Of a stretch of 64,000 nucleotides of DNA, positions 1 to 11,514 are shown in pieces. Under the pieces are notes generated by a model. It had not been told where the DNA came from. It did not search any database and saw only the letters and a list, made by a program, of their open reading frames with translations. Each line of letters begins with the position of its first letter. Position 1 is the stretch's first letter. The position numbers and the translations under genes are program-made. Origin of the DNA: Pterobdella sp. o SKG-2022. Lineage: Eukaryota > Annelida > Clitellata > Hirudinida > Piscicolidae. Where the stretch lies: positions 5,632,996-5,696,995 of the forward strand of contig OZ038321.1 in the NCBI GenBank assembly GCA_964035795.1, read 5' to 3'.

Positions 1-39
1 TTGCATTGGTTTAATTACATGTGACCAATCAAAAAGTAA

Positions 40-172
40 GGTCAACAAACACAAAGTATTTATTAAATTGCACGAAGCTTTTCGTAAGGCTAGCTTACAT
101 TATCAAGTGATAATTAAAATAAAATAATTTCAACCTATTTGTATTTGCTATTATTAATTTATTGCTTGAAAT
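40..172 (-). repeat. Left inverted terminal repeat of the PLE remnant
   Basis: This is the reverse complement of about 878-1012, with high but imperfect identity. It includes the core block AAGCTTTTCGTAAGG near 76-90 and the outer block CAACAAACACAAAGTA near 43-58. The similarity continues inward to the TTGCTTGAAAT block near 162-172. Confidence 0.8.
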
Positions 173-392
173 TGTGGTTATGGGTGAGTTACACAGAGCG
201 AAGGCTATTGGCCCTGATTTTGACTTCGAAATGAAGAGAATAAAGTCTAAGTTCTCTTATTACCCCCTTAGATTCATGGTGTATCAGTTTAACAAGTTCG
301 CAGTGCCTAGAGAGGAGTTTTTGATCCCACCAGAACTTTTTTGAAGATCTAATGTACATATTGAAGTCCCTTTTTGCCCAAAAAATAAAAGA

Positions 393-780
393 GTGATCAG
401 AAAACTTTTGGATAAAGTAGAGTCATTTACGAATCAGAGCATTAAGATTTCGTATTCTTGGCTCACCACCAAAATCCGCACTTTCTTTCCAATTGAAGAT
501 AAACTGACACATCACCACCAAATTATCTATAAAGGAGAATGTTCATGCAAGAAAACGTATATCAGTGAAACTGAGAAACTCCAGTATCAGATGGGCGGAG
601 CACGAATCGGACAAAGGTAGTTCCGAATCTGCCAAATTCCTCAAGGTGAATCCTAACCATAGGTTCACTTGAACCTCCACCAATGCTTGAAAAAAAGAGA
701 TCTTAGAAGCTTACTCCATCAAAGCACAGCGGCTCACGTTAAATGATCAATTAGATATAAATTCGCTTTCTTTGTTTCGA
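393..780 (+). pseudogene. GIY-YIG endonuclease domain of a Penelope-like element, broken
   Basis: The reading frame from 393 gives a PLE endonuclease signature: a stretch ending FFPIEDKL, then IIYKGECSCKKTYISET, in which IIY and YIS stand where GIY and YIG are expected. The frame shifts near 570-585. The continuation RWAEHES...SAKFLKVNPNHRFT is in the next frame and then meets TGA at 670-672, where the family usually has Trp. The domain would cut target DNA for retrotransposition; here it is not functional. A short upstream frame at 162-344 probably belongs to the same decayed element. Confidence 0.75.
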
Positions 781-877
781 TTTGGCATCACCTAACAGCT
801 GAGAAATTATAAGTTTAGTTACTTTTTCTTTCATGTTATATTTAACAATAGAAATTCTAGCAATTAATCCCTACTCT

Positions 878-1012
878 TTTATCTCAAGCAATAATTCATA
901 ATAGCAACTATAAATAGGTTGAAATTACTTTACTTTGATTATCACTTAATAATGTAAGCTACCCTTACGAAACGCTTCGTTTCATTTAATAAATACTTTG
1001 TGTTTGTTGTCC
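878..1012 (+). repeat. Right inverted terminal repeat of the PLE remnant
   Basis: This is the partner of the left repeat. Read on +, it holds a small stem (GTAAG near 954 with CTTAC near 964), then CGAAACGCTTCG, then an AT-rich stretch ending in TTTGTGTTTGTTGTCC. It lies directly downstream of the GIY-YIG remnant, as expected for the 3' end of a PLE. Confidence 0.8.
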
Positions 1013-1013
1013 T

Positions 1014-1483
1014 TTCAGATTCAGGCTATTGTACTTCCTTTGTGATCAATCGTTTCCATGGTTGAACTCAAATTTACGACCATTCTAAAGTTCACTATAT
1101 TTTTTTGCATTTATTATTTGAGGCATTTTTCAGTTATTGGTATTTTGATAAAGAATATTTTATTTCACCATCATTAAGATGGAAACCTTTTAGTTTTTTT
1201 TTATCCTAGTCCAAAAATTCCATTGAATAGTTCAGTTACGTTACAGAGTAATATTGTAGAAAATATTCTTCAGCAAAAACTATCCAAACAATCTCACATC
1301 TCGGTAAGAAAAAACTTTGAAGGGAAAAAAATATAAATATATAAGAATAATAATAAGAAAAATAAAATAGCAAGAATAGTAGATGTAGATTCAATATTAT
1401 AGCTCTATGTAAACTCATCGACGTTCTTCACATTGTTGTTGCGTCAGATTGCTTCAAAATTTTGTAACAATTTTCCAGCTTAT
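1014..1483. other. Intergenic, nothing recognised
   Basis: AT-rich sequence without codon-like bias or repeats that I recognise. Confidence 0.5.
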
Positions 1484-1580
1484 TGTGAGATGGTGTGGTG
1501 TGAGCTGGTGTGGTGTGGTGTGAGATGGTATGGTGTGAGCTGGTGTGGTGTGAGATGGTGTGGTGTGAGAGGGTGTGGTG
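1484..1580. repeat. GTGTGGTGTGAGATG-type minisatellite
   Basis: About six degenerate units built from TGAGATGG and TGTGGTG are arranged in tandem. The strand is G/T rich with almost no C. A weaker relative of the same composition lies at about 1770-1870. Confidence 0.8.
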
Positions 1581-4500
1581 AAATGTGATTAGGTTATTAT
1601 GTAAAAATATGAGAATCTTGTTGCGTCGCTTTTAACTTTTGCTACACTTAAATTCACCTTAGAATAGAAACTAACTTTTAGCTTGATACGGTTTAAGCCT
1701 GGAACAAAGTTATTTTCATATAATTAATCGAATATTTTACCGATTGAGCTTTAGAAAAAAGAGTTATGAGCTGTGATGGGGTGTGGAGTGGATGGTGAGA
1801 ATTATAGGGCTTATTGAAGTGTGGGATGTTATAAGGTTTGAGGTGGTGTGAAAAGGCGTGGTGTTCCGAGGAGGGTTGTAGATGTATAACCAGACGAAAG
1901 TCATTTTTACGAAAATTTTCCAAAAATTTTTTTAATTCTAACAAGTGAAAATTTTAAAATGTCTCTCGAATATGTTTAATTAATAGCTTTCCCGTATATT
2001 TTCTGTTTAATAGCTGCTTATTAGCTTACCTAGGAAGTTTGAATTGAAACCTTAAAGAAAATAATCTATTATTTCAATGAAAAAATATTTCTCCGAATAA
2101 TGACATATATACTGTTTAAAAAAATTGTTTGACAAATAAGCAGATAAATAAGGTTATTATTACCAGCTGAAGATGTTTTTTAAAATGCTTTTTTCAAGTT
2201 CAAATGTTTTTTCCATGTAAATTTTTTGTCCTAAATTTAATCCAGATAAAAAGTTTGTTATATAACTCAAATATTTTAATTGAGGTTGTTTTATTAATCC
2301 TATCATAGTTCTTATTACTAATCAAAATGATATTGTCAAGCATTTTCTCGGCTTAAAAGATTATCGAAATTAACTATTGAAATCATTCAAAGCCGCCACT
2401 AATTGTTTCACGTTTCAAAGCATTCTATTTAATAACAAAGAATTTTCAAAAGTTTTTACGTCGAAATCTTCGCTTGATTTTATGTATTTAACAGTAAATA
2501 AACAGTAAATAATTTAAATGAATAACTTTTTCTACAAATTTACAAAAAAAGAATTTTTTCAAAAGAATTGAAATATATTTGAAAGAAAAAGTCAAAGGTT
2601 GTATGCTTCATGATGTTATCGTAAATAATAATAAAAATCATCAAACAGGTTGTGAATGGGAAAAATAACATAAGACATAGTAAAAATAAAAATAATTATT
2701 AATAATTTTTAGAGTTTTTTTATTTAAAAATATATATTTATATTTAATAAAAAAAACTGTTGAGAAAAATTGTACCAATAACTTAAGATAACAGTAAAAA
2801 ACAGCAGTATCAGCATAATAGCTTAATAAACGTTAAAGAAGTAAGAAATTGAAAGAACAGAACAAGCTAAGAATAAAATAACTGCATTATTTAACATTTA
2901 AAATACAATAGAAAAATAGAAATTAAAACAGTTTTTTTTGTCAAAAAAATTTACAGTTTCAAAACCACTGAATGAAAACTGGAAATATATTTTGAAATGA
3001 AAAACCTTAGATTGGAATTATTTGTACAGTAGTCGTATTACATAAAAGTTTTTTCAAAACTAAAGAGCAAAGAAACTATTTGAAATGATATAAAAAGTAA
3101 GTTATTGTACCTTCCTTACACTATCTGAATCGTTCAACTTCAATCACCACAAATGTCAATGACACTTCTACAACTACTACCAGCATCACACCTACCCTGC
3201 CTACCACAACAATCACATCTACCCACCACTTATTTCCTACCACAACAACCAGCCAAACAAACTCTATAACCACCACCGCCACACAAAAATATTCAAAACT
3301 AAAAATAAATATTCTCTGAAGTAATGAAAAATTCATAAAATGATTATCCATATATTTTTCCAAAACTCTTCAGCTCGAAACATATAAAAATGATGATTAA
3401 TACAGAAACCCTGATGATGATAACAAAGAACATATAGATAATTTAATATTACTGTTTTAAAAGTTCCGAAATGTATAAAACCAATAACATTAACATTCTA
3501 TCAAACTTTAAAATAATCATATAAACAATATCATAAGAGCTTACAATAACATTATCCTTTAACATTTAGCATCTGATTCATGATACTAACAATAGCCCTG
3601 TATCATGGCAAAAAGGTCTTAATTTAGCAACACATGAATAAGCTCTAAATATAACTTTTTTTCAGCATGGAATGTAACAAAAATTTCCATGGTTATTAAT
3701 CCTTTTGTGATCGGAATATTGTTGTTATCTGAGTGAAGTATTCATTCTCTAGATTCAAAGCTTTCATTGTAAACATACAGGTGTATCATGCTGAAACCAC
3801 CCAATCTCTCCAATATAACTTTTCATCAAGCATCTGAGATCCAAAAGCAATTAAGACAAGATTAAACATCTCAGTGCTTTGCTCTTATTACTCCATCTGA
3901 ACTGATAATAAAAAGCTTTATATAATCTATATATATATACCATTGCATATAGATGGAGTATTGAAGAAGTATAGATAGGATGTATCGATGCGCAAGAAGA
4001 CATCTTTTTGTTGAAAATCAGTCAAAACATACATAAAATAAGAAGATAATGGCCTAGCACAACAACATGGTAATAAAGATAAATATAATAATAAGCATAT
4101 TCATGTTGTTATATTTCATTTATTTCTCAATATCTTCTATTCTACTAACTGTATTTTTCATTAGTTTTCATTTGATAAGTTTTTATATATGAATATTTAC
4201 GTTTTTGAAATGTTTTTTATTATGTGAATTTATCCGCTTAATTTTTTTTCTGGCGCATTAATTTTGTTATCTTTTATTTGTATGCCTAGTATTCATTTCA
4301 GTTGCTTGTATAAATTTCTTTCATCTGTACTTGTTCCATAAAATTAAACTATTGAATATCATGTTAACTACATCCTTCAATCATAAAGTCATCGCTTTAA
4401 GCAGATATGTAACGTGATATTGTAGAAAAATATAATAATATCTCTATGGTTGAATAGATCTTAATATAATTTCACGCTTAAAACCTTATATGTTATATGT

Positions 4501-5010
4501 ATGTTATATTTGATCGGTGTATAAATACACCAATGGTAGATATGTTAATAAAGCCAGGGTATATATATATATATATGACTGATGTTTTAGTTGAACGGTT
4601 CAATAAAGCAAGATTTTGAAAGTAGTGAGTTTATTGAAAGTTTTAACATTGTGATGGTTTGTGAATGTTGCAAAGGTTGGTAACGATTTCATCTGAGCGT
4701 TTAGTAACACGGTTTTTGAGTTTTTGGATTTTACAGTTTTGTAGTTTTCAGAATGTTTAAACATTTGTGGAAATTTCAATAATCTGGCAACATGTTTTTT
4801 TAAAAGCATATTTCTTCAATGCAAGAAAAAAATTAAATTTATATTAGCATTTGTTCTCTCATTCAACTTAACACACGTAGAACTAGAGATGGGAGTTGTT
4901 ATAGTAATGCGTTTTCTCATTATTTTAGTTTTTATAGTTTTTGTTCATCTGATATTTTTCTTCTTTTTTTATCATCAGGTTTCCAACTTGAACAATTTTA
5001 TTGATATATT
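1581..5010. other. Intergenic, AT-rich, short simple repeats only
   Basis: I see no supportable gene. The region holds a CAC/ACC-rich patch at 3140-3290 whose complement encodes only a Val-rich low-complexity frame, and short TA runs near 3936 and 4560. Confidence 0.5.
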
Positions 5011-5199
5011 GTCGGCCCCTATAGCTCAATGGTTGAATATTAGACTAATTATCTAAAGTTACCGGGTTCGATCTCGCGTGGGCCGACAATTAGCACCTGT
5101 TTCACAGTGTGTTTTCGCTACATTAAATTTGTAGCAAGCGCTTTGATCTATAAGAAAAAGCGCTTTATAAATACCGCATTACATTACATTGCATTACAT
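5011..5199 (+). mobile_element. tRNA-derived SINE, copy 1
   Basis: The head (5011-5088) folds as a tRNA: acceptor stem GTCGGCC/GGCCGAC, an A-box-like TAGCTCAATGG, a TTAGA/TCTAA anticodon stem with loop CTAATTA (anticodon AAT, isoleucine type), and a B-box GGTTCGATCTC. A tRNA-unrelated body follows, ending GCGCTTTATAAATACCGC and an (ATTAC)n tail, so this is a SINE and not a tRNA gene. It is close to identical in layout and sequence to the copy at 52282-52482. It lies about 165 bp upstream of the predicted EGR core promoter. Confidence 0.9.
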
Positions 5200-5346
5200 A
5201 TAAAATTATTAAATAACTTAGAATAAAGATTTAACAATATAAACTCAGATTAGTGCATCAAATGCAAACAAGGATCAGGCATAAGGGAACAAACCATCAA
5301 CTTGATTAATACAACAAATTTTCTCGTCTTTAACACCTTTCACCCG

Positions 5347-5397
5347 CCAATCAATCAAACCCCTATTTAACTTCAAAACGTACTTCGACTCAATACC
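5347..5397 (+). promoter_or_regulatory. Predicted core promoter of the EGR gene
   Basis: CCAAT is at 5347-5351, a TATA-like TATTTAA at 5364-5370, and an initiator-like CTCAATACC around 5389-5397, which puts a start site near 5392. The TATA-to-start distance of about 28 bp is the usual one. It would leave a 5' leader of about 56 bases before the ATG at 5448. No perfect CArG (serum response) box was seen nearby. This is a prediction from spacing and motifs only. Confidence 0.45.
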
Positions 5398-5447
5398 AGA
5401 CCTCCAAGTCAACTTAGCTTCCACACACTACCTCTGCACACTGCGCC

Positions 5448-5526
5448 ATGGTGACAGGTCCAGATGACCCCTCAGACCTCCTCTTTCTCAATGACTCATT
5501 CGATGCAGCCTCTCTCTGGTCTTCAG
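5448..5526 (+). CDS. Predicted first coding exon of the EGR-type zinc-finger gene
   Basis: An ATG in a strong context (GCGCCATGG) opens a 26-codon frame with normal codon use, an acidic/hydrophobic stretch PSDLLFLNDSFDAASLWSS. It ends at a donor G|GTTTGT in phase 1. The only long downstream frame on this strand, the EGR exon, has an acceptor CCCTCAG at 14338-14344. That acceptor accepts the phase exactly: G plus AA makes Glu, followed by DHLGTEEE. The core promoter just upstream supports this as the start of a gene. The link over ~8.8 kb is inference. The alternative is an unrelated short exon of another transcript. Confidence 0.55.
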
Positions 5527-8373
5527 GTTTGTGTTATTTTTATTTTTATATTTTTTCGCTCATAAAATATCTTACCATTTTTTATATTTTTGCTCAAAAA
5601 CAATTTTAAGTTCAAATTATTTTATCTGAAGTTTAAAAAAGTAATAAGATAAAGGATAGAGGAAGAATTTGACCTGCCTTATCAGAACATAAATCAATAT
5701 CAGATTCAAGCCTCAACTAATTAAAGTCAAAAGTAAACTCACACTCAAATTAACGTTTTCACTTTGTGCATGCATGTTGCAGCTTTTGGGCGTTTGTGAA
5801 ATGAATAATACTTTCTGATTGAAAAACCATATTGAATATAACCAACGTGAGAAAGTAAGTGAGATTAATGTCTTGTGTCACTGACGTTCATGACTAAATT
5901 GAACACTCTGGTTTGATTCAATCAATCTGATTATTGCAGTTCAGTGAGGTCAGTTGTTTGAATTTGAGTAAGATCATCATGATTAGGATAACATGTGTGA
6001 GAGTGTTGAGTAATATTGGAACTTATTTATTATACGAGCTGGAATTTTAAAACTTTCGATGTTAAGGATGGTTATAATGGATTGTATGGGAGCATATGCG
6101 TGTGAAAATGATTGCATTGAAATAATAATATCAAGAACATGTTTTTAATAAAAACATAACATCATGAAAGCATTATGATAATGAAAAGATATCATAATAC
6201 GAATATATCATAAGCATTAAAAGTATGAGAATAAATATTAAAAAAACCAAATAAAAACAAAATAAATTATTTAAAATGAAAAAAATCGTCATAACAAGCT
6301 TGTAAGACTAATAATTACAGGAGTTTTTTACGAAATGCTCAAACTCCAAATTTCTGCTAATAACATTCCTATTTTTTCCATTTGTCCATATATTTTGAAT
6401 ATTTTTATGAAAGTTATTCGTATTTTTTTTTTTTACATATTAAACTAACTTTTGCACTAATAAAGTATTTTTTATTTCAAAAACGCTTATATTTTTCATG
6501 GGGTTTGTTTTCGCAGGTGGGCATGTTTACTCCATCGTTCAAATACCTTCTCTATGCTGAGCATGCGATTCTTGTGTTAAAATATAACTTCTTTTATTGA
6601 AGTCTATTTTTTATAACTCATATATATGATAAAATAATATGAGAAGTAAATGCTATTAATTTTCCACAAGCACTTCTCTACATCATTTTCGAGACATTGT
6701 TCCACATACACTCCAAGGATAAGCTGAAATAATAACAACTTAACATAACACTAGTTCACACTTCATTCAAAACACTATTATTTTTAATTTCTTAGTGTAA
6801 TATAATCATACCAAATTAAAACCAATATTGAAGCTAACTGACCTTTATTTTAAATGTCTCTTGAAACTTTTCAACACAAACGAAAAATGCTGTCTTTTTA
6901 CTACGATTGTGTGGCTTTTAGTTAATTGCTACACGTGAAAAATAAATAATAATCACAACAAAAAGAAAAAAGGCATAAATGATAAACAGAAAAATGAGGT
7001 AATAATAATGATAATAAATCAAAACGTTGGACTCTAGGCTATAAACGTTTCAAGACATACAATGGTGGCATCTTAGGCTCACATTTATGAGCTAACATAC
7101 ACAAATAAGTTTTGAAGTGTTACACCATAAATAAATTATTTTAGGCTGAAAACTTTTATTCTCTTTATATATAAATTATTTTTTTATCACCACAAAAGCA
7201 ATCTGTTTGAGAGCTAATGCTGTTATTTGGCCATCATTCACTGACGCAATGTTTGCATGAATACTTGTGCTAGCAATGTTATTGTTACTATAACTATTAT
7301 CATTAATAATGTTATTGTTATTATTATTAGTAGTTCCGTTAAAACTATTATTATTTATAGCGATACTAATGCTAGTATTATTAATGTCAGTGTTAATTAT
7401 GGCATACATTTATGTGGTTCTATGGAGTGTTTGCTTATCGCATCCTTATACCTAAATGGTTATTATTTCAAGACATTTTGATCGTATGAGGAAGTTAACA
7501 ATTCAGCGTGTTTATGGGAGGTTTTAAAGGAAAGATAGGAATAAGCAGTTTATATTGTTTTCTCAAAATAAACAAATGCATAAAATATGGAGAGGGTTTG
7601 AAAGATGAAGTAGGAATCCTCAGACCACACAGCTCTCTTGAAATATTATCTTTTTAAATTATTCAGTCATTTTGATATGTTTCAAAACTGTGTTTTGACT
7701 ATTGGCCATCTTGAAATTCATCATTATTGTTTTTATTAATTTATTTTTTGTTTATTATTCTTATCACTGGTTATTGTTGTTATTTTATTTCTGCAATAAT
7801 TTTTAATGTGATAATGTTTCATTCAATTGAGTCACAATACTCCTTAGAGGCATTTTGTTGTTTTATTATTCATTACGAATGTGTGAAGGAACACTTCAAA
7901 TTGGGTCAAATCATTTGGTCTTCCAAACTCCATGGGGACCTCGTGCATATTGAAACTCAAGTTTGTGATGAGTTTGTATTATCATGTTTTTATTTCCTAT
8001 TTAAGTTCAATTTAAGAACCCTATTTACTGTTAGAAGCATTCAATGTTGCTCTTCCATTGTTGATATTTATTGACGAGACATTAAAAAGCATTAAAGAGT
8101 AACTTATAAGCGCCGTGAAATATTTCAAAAATTAATGAAATATAGTGGGAGAATAAAGGCATTTACTAACAAAGACGTGAATTAGGCTTTGATCTAGGCT
8201 CTATAAGTTGAAGGATATTTGATGCCTGTGTGATTAATTTGGAGATTATCATTGGAGATAACATTGTGAAACGGTTAATTGATAGATATGAAAAAAGATA
8301 AGTAGATGGATAATAAGATATATAAAAAGATAGTTGAAAAGATTGATTGATGGATAAAAAGAAAGCAAAAAAA

Positions 8374-8746
<373 letters not shown>

Positions 8747-11421
8747 AAAGGAATTTAAAAATAAGATAAGTTTTAAAATAGTAGTCTCTAGCGTGGGAGT
8801 TGGGCGTTGGTCTTTTGATAATTACTTTGACTTTTTAATTCGACATTTTTATCTCTTTAAAAAATAATATTTAAATCCTAAGTTAACATTTCATTTTGAA
8901 GCGGAGTTGTATTAGTAAAAAATAAAATTAGAGTGCTTTGATTAATACTTTTTTTCTTAATAAAGAGTAACGGATGGTATTTTCATGAAAAATAGTACAT
9001 AAAGTGGGAGAATAGAATTGAAAGAATGGCTGATAGAAGTTATTTCGAATATTATTATTTTACCTTGAATTTCATAATGCAAATAATAAGAATAATAAAA
9101 ATAACAATAATATCAAATTTATTATTATGAAGTTTATTTAAGGGCTTAAAATTCAATTAAATGAATTTTATCAATACGAGTTGTGTTCCCACTGCTTTCA
9201 TTACATCAATCTTTTTTCATTCTAAAAATGCATTCATAAGTTATTTTCGTGCTTAATGAAAGTTTAAAGTCACAAATTAAAACATTGTACTTTTTGATAT
9301 CGTTATTCGATGATAGATTTCACAACCCATCATATATCAACTTTATTGATCATTAAAATGCATTAAATATGAAAAAGATTTTCAATGAATTATGACTTTT
9401 TAAATAATATTGTTATATGCAATAAAACCTCTGGAATAATTATTTTCTTTAAGCTTTCAGCACAACAATCAAAAGCGAATTAAGCAACGCAAAGATCAAA
9501 AGTTTGAGACAAAATGATCAAAGACAACATACATAAGCCTACTCTGGCATAGAAACAGAAATACATGCAAAAACTTTCATAACTTCCAGTCCAACGTTTT
9601 GCTAGATTTGAATTTAATGTATTCTTCCTTCGCCTATTTGGCGTTTACTTGTTTAATCTTATTTAATATGAAAAGTTCCATTAATTATAGTATTTTAAAA
9701 CTTTATTTTTTAGAATAATATGTTTTATTGTTTTATTTTGCCACGAAAGCCATCTGCATCTTCGATCAGATGTTTCAGTCTCAGCACATTTGCTTGTCAG
9801 CATGAAAGTAATAATTCATTTATATTTTTATTATTTTTTTCATAAATAAAAACACAACATTTCCATCTGGTCTAATTCATATGAACATAAAGAATAAAAT
9901 AATTTACACACATTTTTTATAAATTCTACTTTTTACAAACATGAGAATTATAATTGAAAATCAATGGGAAATAAATAAATGTAAATAAAATAATTTACAA
10001 AGTGATACAACATAAATAAAGTTGATTAACTCATTTAGATAAGACTTGGCCTTGCGGGTCTGCAACCCATTACAACTTTTATTATTTCTGTTTTTAATTA
10101 CTTTTATTTGAAAACATTCTTTCTTATTTCTATTTGTAGTACTAATATGTTTTTTATCATTTTTATTTTTGTATAAGTGAAGTTGTGCGTTATTTATTAG
10201 TCAATGTTATTCTTGTTTGTAAACTCTTTTTATCTCGTTATCTTTATTGTTTATTCCTATTATTAGTTTTATGTTTATTAACAAAATAAAATAAATTATT
10301 ATTTTCATGCCAAAAAATCTTAGTTTTGAAGTCTGTGCTGTGATTGTGATGTGTTTTTCAAGTCATATTGCTTGTTTTTGTGGGGTGATTGTGAAGTGTT
10401 TGTGGGTTGGTTGTAAGATGGTTGTGGAGTGTTTCTGGGTGGTTGTGGTGGGGTTGTGCTTATGTGGTTTAAGTTTCATTTCAATTCAATATTTTTGGTT
10501 TCTTCTCAAAAAATAAACTTAATACGTTCATTTATAAAAAGAATTTAAGACTTTAGTTTAAGTTCAAATTACATGACTTAATTACTTAATAGAAAGGAAA
10601 TTAAAAAAGACATTCAAATAAATAGAGTCCATATGGAGAGGATTATGATCATTAGTTTATCTAGCAAACAGCTGATTTGGCATATTTGAAAATAATATAA
10701 CATTTACATTGTAAATTATAGGCTTGGAGTTGTATATTCATGCAAAAACGTATTTATTAACATGAGTTTACAAAACCTCTGAGAAATTATGGTAATATGA
10801 ATATAGAGTTTGGAATTTTAATCACCCTAATTATTGATAATTTCTGAAACTTTAATTTCTGAACCGTGAGAAATTTTAAAAATAACAAAACAAAATAAAA
10901 TTTTTTTTCCATAACCAGATACCTGATAAATTTTTATCTCAGCACTTTCACCATATTAATAATCTACTTTCTATTAGTTTCAATAATTGAAAACAAATCA
11001 CAATGCATTCATCCAAGTTGATGTACATTCAAAAAACTTGTTTCTATGAGAGATGTTTTGTTGCCTTCGTAGATGAATCTTTTTAGTTCTTTGTCAATAA
11101 AATGTCTGGAAACCAGCAAAGCTTTTGTATAGAAACACAGTTTTTAGTTATCGAAGAATTTCTTTATAATTATAATTAATTATCAAAACAATAAAAATAT
11201 AATATTTTAAACTTTTGCAAACGAAGACTTGTAGAAAGGTTTTGACCTTACAGTTTTCAATTTATTATTGTTAGTATGATTACTATTGTTATTATGATTT
11301 TGATGATTATTATTGTTTGTTTTTGTTATTTTTTTATTTCTATAACATCATTTTTTATTGCTCTTTTTCTTGTCTGCATATATTTATTATTTATAATAAA
11401 TTTATTGCAAGTTATTTGAAG

Positions 11422-11514
11422 ACTAAAGGTAATTTTATTAAGTACAAAGCTTTTCGTTAACAAAGTAACATTATCAAGTACGTTGAAATTGTACTTAATA
11501 AAATTACCTTTAGT
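11422..11514. repeat. Foldback element sharing the PLE terminal module
   Basis: Perfect 25-bp inverted arms (11422-11446 and 11490-11514) enclose a 43-base spacer. The spacer carries AAGCTTTTCGTTAACAAAG followed by TAACATTATCAAG, the same core seen in the PLE inverted repeats at 40-172. There is no coding sequence. Confidence 0.85.

Larger units (their letters stand above)
36..1013 (+). mobile_element. Penelope-like element remnant between long inverted repeats
   Basis: A decayed Penelope-like retroelement (PLE) keeps only the end of its coding part, a GIY-YIG endonuclease remnant. It is bounded by inverted repeats of about 133 bp (about 40-172 and 878-1012). PLEs are known to carry terminal-repeat-like units that may lie in inverted orientation, and this layout fits. 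The reverse transcriptase is absent, so this is a 5'-truncated, dead copy. The same terminal module recurs without coding sequence at 47448-47579, and a related module occurs at 11422-11514 and 54991-55152. Exact outer ends are uncertain by a few bases. Confidence 0.75.

Noticed and set aside
938..995. Functional hammerhead ribozyme
   Set aside because: The layout is suggestive, but the conserved CUGANGA core is not intact in any of the copies here, so I do not annotate a ribozyme.
3121..3363. 80-codon - strand Val-rich frame
   Set aside because: Derived from an ACC/CAC-rich patch; no domain and no conserved context.
5011..5088. tRNA-Ile gene
   Set aside because: The tRNA-like part continues into a SINE body shared with the copy at 52282 and ends in a repeat tail.
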